Origin: Firmicutes bacterium TM09-10
GTDB lineage: Bacteria > Bacillota > Clostridia > Lachnospirales > Lachnospiraceae
Length of the DNA stretch: 64,000 nucleotides
Assembly: GCA_003481005.1 (NCBI GenBank)
Contig: QUKC01000008.1
Coordinates: 1-64,000, forward strand
Reading direction: 5' to 3'
Under the pieces are notes generated by a model. It did no database searches, was not told the origin of the DNA, and saw nothing but the letters and a program-made list of their open reading frames with translations. Of the stretch, positions 31,793-39,742 are shown piece after piece; positions within the stretch are counted from its first letter, which is position 1, and each line of letters opens with the position of its first letter. A program made the translations under genes and the position numbers.

Positions 31793-32341
31793 TTATTCTG
31801 TACTCCCTCGATCCGCACACCAGAGCCATTTGTGCAGCAGCAAAAGCAGCGGATAAAAAATAAATGCAACAACGATGGTGTAAACTGCTTCCGGTAAAAT
31901 GATATGTAACAGATAGTAACCGATGTCAAGGCGCGCCCGCATCAGAAACATAATCAGATAGCAGACGAAATTGACGCAGAGGTCTGCAGCGGCAATCATC
32001 ATCAGCGGAAGCTTGATATCTTCGGGATAAAAAAGCCGGTTCGCCTGTCCGCATAAATATCCGACATACAAAAACAGCAGCGCGTAAAAACCGAGCAGGT
32101 CTCCGGTAGCACCGTTCTGGGAAATGAGGCTGACGCCGTTTGCCGCAAACAGATCTGCCAAAAGCCCACAGGCAAAGCCTGTCCACATGCCGGCTTTGGA
32201 TCCCTCCATAAATCCGATGGATGCGATCAAAATGACTAAAAGGTTCGGTTTGATCGAGCCAAACGCAATCCAGGGGCAGACAGAGGTCTGCAAAAGGAAA
32301 AAGACCCAGATCAGGGCGGCAACTGTCAGAAATTTTTTCAT
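31793..32341 (-). CDS. mreD: rod shape-determining protein MreD
   Basis: A 182-residue integral membrane protein with five or six TM helices and little else conserved, typical for MreD. F-A-C-G-L-L-A-D-L-F-A carries the family's G-L-x-x-D pattern. It bridges MreC and the RodA/PBP2 machinery. AAAGGAGG precedes the start; the stop abuts the PBP2 start codon. Confidence 0.92.
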   Translation of the reverse strand: MKKFLTVAALIWVFFLLQTSVCPWIAFGSIKPNLLVILIASIGFMEGSKAGMWTGFACGLLADLFAANGVSLISQNGATGDLLGFYALLFLYVGYLCGQANRLFYPEDIKLPLMMIAAADLCVNFVCYLIMFLMRARLDIGYYLLHIILPEAVYTIVVAFIFYPLLLLLHKWLWCADRGSTE

Positions 32342-32359
32342 AGAAAGAAGCCTCCTTTG

Positions 32360-33232
32360 TCAGTCACCGGTCTGCTGTTTTTGTTCCATTACAACTAAAA
32401 CCTCGTCCAGATGGGAAAAATCGACAGCTGGTGTCACCGTTCCGGATTTGGTCAGGTTATTGGAGGAAGTGCTGATCGAATCGATATAGCCGATCAGAAT
32501 TCCGGGCAGATATTTATCACTGATATTGCTCGTAACGACCTTATCTCCGACTGATACGTTGTTGTCCGGGTCGGAAAGCTGGGAAAACAGAATCGTTCCG
32601 TCCGACTGTATGGACTGCAGGCTGCCGGATACGATTAAGTTGTTTGAGGTTGCAAGGACGGTTGCGCTGACGCTGCTCGTATCGGAAATGATGGAAATAA
32701 CCTTTGCGTAGTGCGGACCAACAGAAACAACGCGTCCGACCAGACCGCTGCCTGCCATGACGTTATAATCGACCTGTACGCCCTCTTCTTCCCCCTTGTT
32801 GATCGTAAACGAAGAAAACCAGTTATCAGTTTCGCTGGAGATGACCCTCGCCCCGATCTTGTCATAATCGGAATATGCCTGATCGAGGTCATATAAGCTG
32901 CGCAGGTTATTTAATTCGTAACGATCCTGCTGCAGCTGGTTGTTTTCGATCGTCAGCTGGTCAATCTGCTCCTGCAGATCTTTGTTTAGGGCAAGAACAT
33001 CCTTTAACTGCGCCAGCTCGTCGGAACGGTCGGCTAAGTATCCGCCTATCGTTGCGATCCCGTTCTGGAACGGAACAACGACGTAGCCCGCCGCCTGCTT
33101 TAAAATACCTTCAAATACGTTGGTATTAAAGGTAAAAATCAGCAGAAAAGCGCAGACTGCAGTCAGCACAAGCAAAAGCTGTTGGCTTGTAATCGTGATT
33201 TTTTTTCGTTTCTTTTTGACTACAGGACTCAT
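32360..33232 (-). CDS. mreC: rod shape-determining protein MreC
   Basis: A 290-residue bitopic protein. A basic N terminus (K-K-K-R-K-K-I) and one TM helix (about 18-40) lead to a coiled coil (about 68-110) and two beta-rich domains (about 115-275) that contact PBP2. The motif D-N-W-F-S-S-F-T-I-N-K-G and the later G-L-V-G-R-V are characteristic. Its ATGA start overlaps the mreB stop. Confidence 0.94.
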   Translation of the reverse strand: MSPVVKKKRKKITITSQQLLLVLTAVCAFLLIFTFNTNVFEGILKQAAGYVVVPFQNGIATIGGYLADRSDELAQLKDVLALNKDLQEQIDQLTIENNQLQQDRYELNNLRSLYDLDQAYSDYDKIGARVISSETDNWFSSFTINKGEEEGVQVDYNVMAGSGLVGRVVSVGPHYAKVISIISDTSSVSATVLATSNNLIVSGSLQSIQSDGTILFSQLSDPDNNVSVGDKVVTSNISDKYLPGILIGYIDSISTSSNNLTKSGTVTPAVDFSHLDEVLVVMEQKQQTGD

Positions 33233-34242
33233 TTACCCATCCCTTCAATAGCATATGCTACAGATTTGTAATTGTCCTCTTTCAGGATGCGGCCCATGCC
33301 GAGCACTACGCTTTCAAGCGGGCGCTGCGCCTGATTGACCTTTAAGCCGGTGGATTTCTGCAGAAGCTCTGCGAAATGGCTGGTCTGGCTGGCACCGCCG
33401 GTTAAATAGACACCGTGTTTGAAAATATCGGCACCGAGTTCCGGAGGGGTTCTCTCCAGAATCACTTTTACGCTGTCGATGATGGTGTTGAAGTGCTCTT
33501 CCAGGCAGCTGTTGATTAAATCCGTCGGGATTTCACGTTCTACCGGAAGCCCGACTACGATATCGCGGCCGTATACGACAGCGCCCTTGCCCTCTTTTTC
33601 GAGATCGCCGATGGACTGGCGGATCGTTGCGGCTGTTTTCTGACCGATCAGAAGGTTAAATTCACGGCGTACGGTCTGGCGAACCGCTTCGTCGAATTTC
33701 AAGCCGCCGGTTTTGATCAGTCTGCTCAGCACGATGCCGCCGAGGGAAAGAATGGAAACCTCCGTTGTATCGTAGCCGATATCCACAACCAGGACACCCT
33801 GGGAATTTTTTACGTCGATGTCCATGCCGAGGCCGTCCGCAATTGCCTTTTCCACGACCATGATCTTGCGTGCCTTGACGTTCGCATCCTTGATCAGATC
33901 ATAAAACGCGCGCTTCTCCACTTCCGTGATATCGGTCGGGACTGCAATATAGAAATCTGCCGGACGGATATTTCCTTTGGACATATCGGAAATAAACAGA
34001 TGAATCAGCCGCTCCATGTTGTTGATATCCGCGATGACACCGTTGGAAAGCGGATGGCTGATCTGAATATTTGCCGGGGCTTTTTCATACATTTCATAAG
34101 CGGAATTACCGTAGGCAAATATGTTCTTTTTATTTTCGATGGCGATCATATTCTTTTCCATCATGACTGAATCGTCGGAAAGACTGTAGATTTTGATGTT
34201 GCTCGTTCCGAGATCGATTCCGTATGCGCAATTTGGCACCAT
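33229..34242 (-). CDS. mreB: actin-like rod-shape protein MreB/Mbl
   Basis: A 337-residue bacterial actin that organises lateral wall synthesis. Phosphate loops are G-I-D-L-G-T-S-N (about 7-14) and V-V-D-I-G-Y-D-T-T-E-V (about 155-165), and the adenosine site is G-V-Y-L-T-G-G-A-S. The N-terminal amphipathic helix is short. It is more divergent than typical MreB (S-Q-T-S-H-F-A-E-L-L rather than the usual L-L-x-G-L near the end), so an Mbl-like paralogue is possible. The ATG at 34242 follows AAGGAGA; the longer ORF overlaps radC and has no start signal. Confidence 0.93.
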   Translation of the reverse strand: MVPNCAYGIDLGTSNIKIYSLSDDSVMMEKNMIAIENKKNIFAYGNSAYEMYEKAPANIQISHPLSNGVIADINNMERLIHLFISDMSKGNIRPADFYIAVPTDITEVEKRAFYDLIKDANVKARKIMVVEKAIADGLGMDIDVKNSQGVLVVDIGYDTTEVSILSLGGIVLSRLIKTGGLKFDEAVRQTVRREFNLLIGQKTAATIRQSIGDLEKEGKGAVVYGRDIVVGLPVEREIPTDLINSCLEEHFNTIIDSVKVILERTPPELGADIFKHGVYLTGGASQTSHFAELLQKSTGLKVNQAQRPLESVVLGMGRILKEDNYKSVAYAIEGMGK

Positions 34243-34256
34243 GTTATTCTCCTTCC

Positions 34257-34994
34257 TTAGATCAGCCCTGCCTGCCGGAAACTGAAAAAATCCGAATCGC
34301 CGACAATGATATGGTCGGTCAGGCAAAGCTGCATCATCCCGCCAAGCATGGCAAGGCGCTTTGTAAGTTCTTTATCCTCGGGGCTCGGAGTAACGTCCCC
34401 GCTGGGATGGTTGTGCAGTAAGAGGAAGCTGACAGCCCCGACGCGCAGCGCCTGCAGAAAAATTTCGCGCGGAGAAACGAGCGCCGCATCAATGGTCCCA
34501 ATCGAGAGAAGCTTTTCCCTGATCAGGCAGCCTTTGCCATCTAGCAACAGCAGAATCGTGCGTTCGAGCATACCGCCGTCCTCTTCAAATATCGGCCTGC
34601 AATAGTCTGCCGCCGTTCCCGGGTCCGGAAAGGCGGGAAGCTTTTTGCGCTGCCCGAGGGCGATCCTTCTTGCCAGTTCAAAAATGCAGCAGATCCGCAC
34701 GGCTTTTACTTCGCCGATTCCCCTGATCTGCTGCAGCTGGTTGCAAGATAAGCTGGAAAGTCCCAAAAGTCCGCTTCGGGAACCGAGCGGCAGGGAGAGC
34801 ACCTGCTCTGCCAGCGCGAGCGCCGGACAATCCCGAAACGCCTGCGGGGCGTCCGGTCCGGGATTAGGTCCTGTACGCAGCATAATCGCCAGAAGTTCGG
34901 CGTCTGATAAGGATTCTGCCCCTTTTTGCAGAAATTTTTCATACGGGAGACGGTCAGAAGCTGTCAGCTGTGTTTCTTTTTTGGATACTTTCAT
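34257..34994 (-). CDS. radC: RadC-family JAB-domain protein
   Basis: A 245-residue RadC protein. A helix-hairpin-helix-like region lies at about 65-100 (L-Q-Q-I-R-G-I-G-E-V-K-A). The JAB/MPN metalloprotease-like domain (about 125-245) has the zinc motif H-N-H-P-S-G-D-V-T-P-S-P-E-D. No DNA-repair function has held up for RadC and the role is unclear. It precedes mreB, as is common in Bacteria. The ATG at 34994 follows GGAGG with a nine-base gap. Confidence 0.93.
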   Translation of the reverse strand: MKVSKKETQLTASDRLPYEKFLQKGAESLSDAELLAIMLRTGPNPGPDAPQAFRDCPALALAEQVLSLPLGSRSGLLGLSSLSCNQLQQIRGIGEVKAVRICCIFELARRIALGQRKKLPAFPDPGTAADYCRPIFEEDGGMLERTILLLLDGKGCLIREKLLSIGTIDAALVSPREIFLQALRVGAVSFLLLHNHPSGDVTPSPEDKELTKRLAMLGGMMQLCLTDHIIVGDSDFFSFRQAGLI

Positions 34995-35139
34995 TTGGTT
35001 TGTCCTCCATTTTCCTCTCCATGAAAATGCAGGACAGCATGCTCTTTTGTCTCCCTGAGCTTTTATCATATTAACATAATTCTTTTTTTCTGTATAGAAA
35101 GAAAAGGCACTTTTTTTCGCACCGTCCGACAGCTGGCGA

Positions 35140-36432
35140 TTATTTCTGACACAAAATGGCAGAAACGACGCCCTTTTTGACGCACTGCTGCAGGGATTTC
35201 AGGATGCCGAATTTTGCGTGCTGCCAGGTCAGTCCGCCCTGAAAATAAACGGCGTAGGGAGGCTTGATCGGACCGTCTGCGGACAGCTCGATGGAAGCGC
35301 CGGATACAAATGCCCCCGCCGCCATGATGACCTGACTGTCATAGCCGGGCATATCCCACGGCTCCGGGGTAACAAAGCTGTCTACAGGAGCAGCGTACTG
35401 AATACCTTCACAGAAGGAAATCAGTCCTTCCGGCGTGCCGAATTCGATCGCCTGAATGATATCGTAGCGGGGGGCGTCCCCGGAGGGAACGACCTTAAAG
35501 CCGAGCTTTTCATAGAGGTTCGCCGCAAAAATCGCACCCTTTAATGCGCCTGCGGTGACGGTCGGCGCCAGGAACAGTCCCTGATAAAAGGAAGGGAGCA
35601 CCTGCAGCGATGCGCCGACTTCTCTTCCGAGTCCGGGAGAGGTTAAACGAAAGGCAGCATTTTCCACGCAGTCCTTTTTGCCGACGATATAGCCGCCGAT
35701 CGGTGCAAGTCCGCCGCCGGGATTTTTGATCAGAGAGCCGACGCACATATCTGCACCGACGTCTGTGGGTTCGATCGTCTGGGTGAATTCGCCGTAGCAA
35801 TTATCCACCATGCAGATGATGTCCGGCTTGATGCTTTTAAGAAAAGCGATCAGCTCGCCGATCTGCTCTACGCTCAGGGTCGGTCTGGTCTGATAGCCCT
35901 TGGATCGCTGGATCGTTGCGAGTTTAGTATTCGGATGGATGGCGTTTCTAATGCCCTCCCAGTCAAATGAACCGTCCTCTTTTAAATCGACCTGACGGTA
36001 GCTGATGCCATATTCTTTCAGGGAACCACGGGATTCCCGGATGCCGATAACCTCTTCGAGGGTGTCATAAGGCTTTCCAACGGGGGATAACAGTTCGTCT
36101 CCCGGTCTTAAATTGCTCATCAGCGCGAGCGCGAGCGCGTGTGTCCCACAGGTGATCTGAGGACGCACCAGGGCTGCCTCGGTATGGAACAGGGAGGCAT
36201 AAACTGCTTCCAGCGTGTCTCTGCCGATATCGTTATAGCCGTAGCCGGTTGTGCCAAGCAGGCAGGCTTCACTGACACGACAGTCCTGCATTGCCTTTAA
36301 TACCTTCAATTGATTGTATTCTGCTGTTTTGTCGATCTCGTCAAACCGGTCTTTTAAAGAAACAAGGGTCTGTTCCCCGTATTCATATACTTCGGGGGAA
36401 ATTCCCATCGCGGTATACATATCCTGCATCAT
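35140..36432 (-). CDS. methionine gamma-lyase family PLP protein (aluminium-resistance type)
   Basis: A 430-residue PLP enzyme of the Alum_res family, a Cys/Met-metabolism relative. The PLP lysine is probably in the S-L-I-K-N-P-G-G-G segment (about 225-233), with the PLP-contacting Y-G-Y-N-D-I-G-R-D-T-L-E upstream and M-V-D-N-C-Y-G-E-F before it. The family is often annotated as methionine gamma-lyase, but its reaction is unproven. It lies downstream of miaA with a four-base overlap, the same order as B. subtilis miaA-hfq-ynbB without hfq. Confidence 0.88.
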   Translation of the reverse strand: MMQDMYTAMGISPEVYEYGEQTLVSLKDRFDEIDKTAEYNQLKVLKAMQDCRVSEACLLGTTGYGYNDIGRDTLEAVYASLFHTEAALVRPQITCGTHALALALMSNLRPGDELLSPVGKPYDTLEEVIGIRESRGSLKEYGISYRQVDLKEDGSFDWEGIRNAIHPNTKLATIQRSKGYQTRPTLSVEQIGELIAFLKSIKPDIICMVDNCYGEFTQTIEPTDVGADMCVGSLIKNPGGGLAPIGGYIVGKKDCVENAAFRLTSPGLGREVGASLQVLPSFYQGLFLAPTVTAGALKGAIFAANLYEKLGFKVVPSGDAPRYDIIQAIEFGTPEGLISFCEGIQYAAPVDSFVTPEPWDMPGYDSQVIMAAGAFVSGASIELSADGPIKPPYAVYFQGGLTWQHAKFGILKSLQQCVKKGVVSAILCQK

Positions 36433-37472
36433 TGTTTTAACTCCTCTGCTTTTGTAATCAAAAACTGTAAAATACTATTTTCATCTGCAAAGTCCTGTCT
36501 GTCAACCCATGTTACACATTTTTCCCGGCGAAACCAGGTCAGCTGGCGCTTTGCAAAGTGCCGGGTATCGCGCTTAATCAGATAAACTGCGCGTTCGAGG
36601 TCATATTCGCCCTCCAGGTAAGCCAGGATTTCCTTATAACCAAGTCCCTGCATCGACACCATCCCTCTGTGACAGCCTTCCTGCTGCAGCCCTTTGACTT
36701 CTTCCACCAGTCCGTCTTTTAACATCTGGTCGACGCGGCGGTCAATCCGTTCATAGAGTTTTGCGCGGTCATCCGTCAGGACAAAATAATAAAACCGATA
36801 GGCGGCGTCCCGCTTATGCTGCGCTTCATTATGCGCAGAAATCTTCCCGCCGGTCTGTTCGTGGTATTCGAGCGCCCGGATGACGCGCTTTACGTTGTTT
36901 TCGTGGATTTCTTCCGCGGCTTTCGGGTCAGCCTGTACAAGCAGCTCATGCAGCGCGTGTGCGCCGTTTGTTCTGGCATATTCTTCCAGCCGGTTTCGCA
37001 GCGATGTATCCTCTGCGTGCTCAGTAAAGTCGATATCATATAAAACGGACTGAATGTAAAAGCCTGTTCCGCCGACAAGAATCGGGATTTTATGACGGCT
37101 TAAAATATCTGAAATCGCTTCTTTTGCCAGTTTCTGAAACAGCACGACATTGAAATCCTCATCCGGGTTGAGCACGTCGATTAAATGATGGCGGACCCCC
37201 TGCATTTCCTCAGTGCGCACTTTGGCAGAGCCAATATCCATGCGCCGGTACACCTGCATGGAGTCGGCGGAAATAATTTCTCCGTTCACCGCCTTTGCAA
37301 GGGCAACAGACAGGGTCGTTTTTCCGACAGCGGTCGGACCTGTCAGGATGACGAGAGGCGGCTTTGAGGGCACGCTGCCTGCACCGGAGCAGATTTGAAC
37401 GTTGAGTCCGGCGTCGGGAGAACCTTTTCCATTATTTACTGCGCTGCAGGCGGAAGGTTGTATCTTTTCCAT
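36429..37472 (-). CDS. miaA: tRNA dimethylallyltransferase MiaA
   Basis: A 347-residue enzyme that adds an isopentenyl group to A37 of tRNAs reading U-initial codons. The P-loop is G-P-T-A-V-G-K-T-T (about 45-53), then the D-S-M-Q-V-Y-R-x-M-D-I-G-S-A-K (about 70-84) and G-G-T-G-F-Y-I-Q motifs. About 35 extra residues precede the usual start. They are kept because GGAGAG lies ten bases before the ATG at 37472 and no closer site fits, but a start near residue 36 cannot be excluded. miaB, which acts next on the same base, is in this window too. Confidence 0.95.
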   Translation of the reverse strand: MEKIQPSACSAVNNGKGSPDAGLNVQICSGAGSVPSKPPLVILTGPTAVGKTTLSVALAKAVNGEIISADSMQVYRRMDIGSAKVRTEEMQGVRHHLIDVLNPDEDFNVVLFQKLAKEAISDILSRHKIPILVGGTGFYIQSVLYDIDFTEHAEDTSLRNRLEEYARTNGAHALHELLVQADPKAAEEIHENNVKRVIRALEYHEQTGGKISAHNEAQHKRDAAYRFYYFVLTDDRAKLYERIDRRVDQMLKDGLVEEVKGLQQEGCHRGMVSMQGLGYKEILAYLEGEYDLERAVYLIKRDTRHFAKRQLTWFRREKCVTWVDRQDFADENSILQFLITKAEELKQ

Positions 37473-37537
37473 AAAATTTTATCTCTCCAAATTGAAAGCT
37501 ATATCTCCCGGTTCTATTTTCGGGGATCGAATTCCCA

Positions 37538-39727
37538 TTACACGATTCGCTTGAATTTGCGTTCCAGCTCCTGCTTTGTCATCACAATCATTGTCGGGCG
37601 GCCGTGCGGGCAATGATACGGATTATCGAGGGTCAGAAGCTGTTCCAACAGTTCCTGCATTTCGGCAAGGCTTAAACGATTATTGCCCTTGACCGCAGAT
37701 TTACAGGCCATCGTAGCGATACGTTCTGCGATCGCGGTCGGTGCATTCGGAGCCTGACCGGTTCCCAGCTCATCCAGAATATCCTGTAAAAATTCTGCCT
37801 CGCAGTGTCCGTACAGATCGCAGGGAACTGCGCGCATCGCATAGGAGCTGCCGCCGAAGGAATCGATTTCAAAGCCGAGCTGTTCAAAATACTCCTGATA
37901 CTGTTCCAGAAGCGCTGCTTCAGCGCCTGTGAGTGTTACGATCAAAGGCGGCATCAGGTTCTGGCTGACGGGCTGTTTGTCGTAGAATCGTTTCATGAGC
38001 ATTTCGTATTTTACCTTTTCATGCGCCGCATGCTGGTCGATCAGAATCATTTTATCATGATACACGGCAATCCAGTACGTGTCAAAGATCTGACCGATAA
38101 GCTGGTATTCGTCCACCGCCTTGCGGCTAAGGATTTTTTCATCAAATAAATTCAACTGCTCTGATTTTGCAATGTCAGGCGCCTGTGTCTCATATGCGAT
38201 TCGATTCTCACGGACAGCCTGTTCGAAGCGTTTTTTCTCAAAGGGCTGCGGCGGGAGAATCGCCGAATGGTGCTGGGGACTCTGTGAGGAAACACCGACA
38301 TTTTCTGATGTGCCAATCCCTGCACCGGTAGAAGAAACGGGATCTGCCGTAGCTTTGGAAAGCGAATCGCTGGCAGCAGATTCTTCCTCTGTCTTTTGTG
38401 TGGACAAACCTTCCACGGCTGTATCAAGTATATTGACTTTATTAGTCAAGACTCGGACAGTTGGCTTATTTATGCTGTTTTCTACACTTTGACTGCTTAT
38501 GGTCGTTGACCTGGCAGGTCGGCTTTTGTATAAATTGACCATATCGGTCGATCGCTGCTTTGCCGAATCCGGCATCGGTGCTGCTGCCTGGACATCCCTA
38601 CGCTCCTGCTGGTGATGTCCAGTCGGAATGTCGGAGGAAAGGAGCTTTTGTGTGAGACTGACGGCAGTTTGCTTAGATGCCTGCGCACCGCTTTTTCCCG
38701 TCCTTTTGTCGTCATCCAGCACAACCTGCGGGATCATCTCCCGGTCGTGCAGTGCTTTCTGCACCTGCTCTTCCAGAAAATCGAACACCCTGCGGTTATC
38801 CGAAAAGCGCACTTCCATTTTGGATGGATGGACGTTGACATCTACCTGTTCGGTATCGATCTGAAGATGGAGGTATGCCATCGGAAATTTATGCTGCATC
38901 AGATAGGCCTGATAGCCGCTCTCCAATCCTTTTGAGAGCACCTGGCTTTTGATATAGCGGTTGTTGACAAAGAAAAATTCGAAATTGCGATTCGGGCGCA
39001 CCAGCTGCGGACTGCCAAGAAATCCTTTTACAGAAAATCCGTTGTCAGAAGCCTCGAACGGGAAAATTTCCTTTGCGATTTCACGTCCGTAAATCCGATA
39101 GATGACCTCCTTTAAATCGCCGCTGCCGGAGGTGGAAAAACGGGTCTGGCGGTTGATCTGGAACGTAAAAGAAATATCCGGTCTGGAAAGCGCCATGTGC
39201 TCCATCAGATCTGCAATGTAGCCGCCCTCCGTCGCCGGCGTTTTTAAAAACTTCTTACGGGCGGGTGTGTTATAGAACAAATCGCGGACAAGGATCGTCG
39301 TGCCCTCCGGCGCACCGATTTCTGAAAAATCCGCTTCCCGCTCGCCTTCGATGCAATAGCGGACGCCGACTAAGGAATTCTTCGTGCGCGTGATCAGCTC
39401 AACCATCGAAACTGCGCAGATGCTGGAAAGCGCCTCCCCTCGAAACCCCAAGCTATGAATCCGGCTCAAATCCTCTACGCCGCGGATTTTGCTCGTCGCA
39501 TGGCGTAAAAAGGCTTTCCGGATCTGCGCCTTTTCAATTCCAGAGCCATTGTCCGTAACCCGGATAAACGAAGTTCCGCCATCCTTGATTTCGACCGTGA
39601 CAGCGGTTGCACCTGCATCACAGGCATTTTCCACCAGCTCCTTGACCACACTGGAGGGGCGTTCCACCACTTCTCCCGCTGCAATCTGGTCAATGGTTTT
39701 GCTGTCCAGAACCATAATTTCAGCCAT
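37538..39727 (-). CDS. mutL: DNA mismatch repair protein MutL
   Basis: A 729-residue MutL. The GHKL ATPase domain (about 1-330) shows E-N-A-C-D-A-G-A, D-N-G-S-G-I and T-S-K-I. A long unconserved linker (about 350-520) rich in S, T and Q follows, and then the dimerisation/endonuclease domain. The nicking-endonuclease motif D-Q-H-A-A-H-E-K-V-K-Y-E is intact, as are A-C-K-S-A-V-K and C-P-H-G-R-P-T. This MutL therefore nicks DNA itself, matching organisms without MutH. It follows mutS closely. Confidence 0.97.
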   Translation of the reverse strand: MAEIMVLDSKTIDQIAAGEVVERPSSVVKELVENACDAGATAVTVEIKDGGTSFIRVTDNGSGIEKAQIRKAFLRHATSKIRGVEDLSRIHSLGFRGEALSSICAVSMVELITRTKNSLVGVRYCIEGEREADFSEIGAPEGTTILVRDLFYNTPARKKFLKTPATEGGYIADLMEHMALSRPDISFTFQINRQTRFSTSGSGDLKEVIYRIYGREIAKEIFPFEASDNGFSVKGFLGSPQLVRPNRNFEFFFVNNRYIKSQVLSKGLESGYQAYLMQHKFPMAYLHLQIDTEQVDVNVHPSKMEVRFSDNRRVFDFLEEQVQKALHDREMIPQVVLDDDKRTGKSGAQASKQTAVSLTQKLLSSDIPTGHHQQERRDVQAAAPMPDSAKQRSTDMVNLYKSRPARSTTISSQSVENSINKPTVRVLTNKVNILDTAVEGLSTQKTEEESAASDSLSKATADPVSSTGAGIGTSENVGVSSQSPQHHSAILPPQPFEKKRFEQAVRENRIAYETQAPDIAKSEQLNLFDEKILSRKAVDEYQLIGQIFDTYWIAVYHDKMILIDQHAAHEKVKYEMLMKRFYDKQPVSQNLMPPLIVTLTGAEAALLEQYQEYFEQLGFEIDSFGGSSYAMRAVPCDLYGHCEAEFLQDILDELGTGQAPNAPTAIAERIATMACKSAVKGNNRLSLAEMQELLEQLLTLDNPYHCPHGRPTMIVMTKQELERKFKRIV

Positions 39728-39742
39728 ATGTAAAATTCCCCC

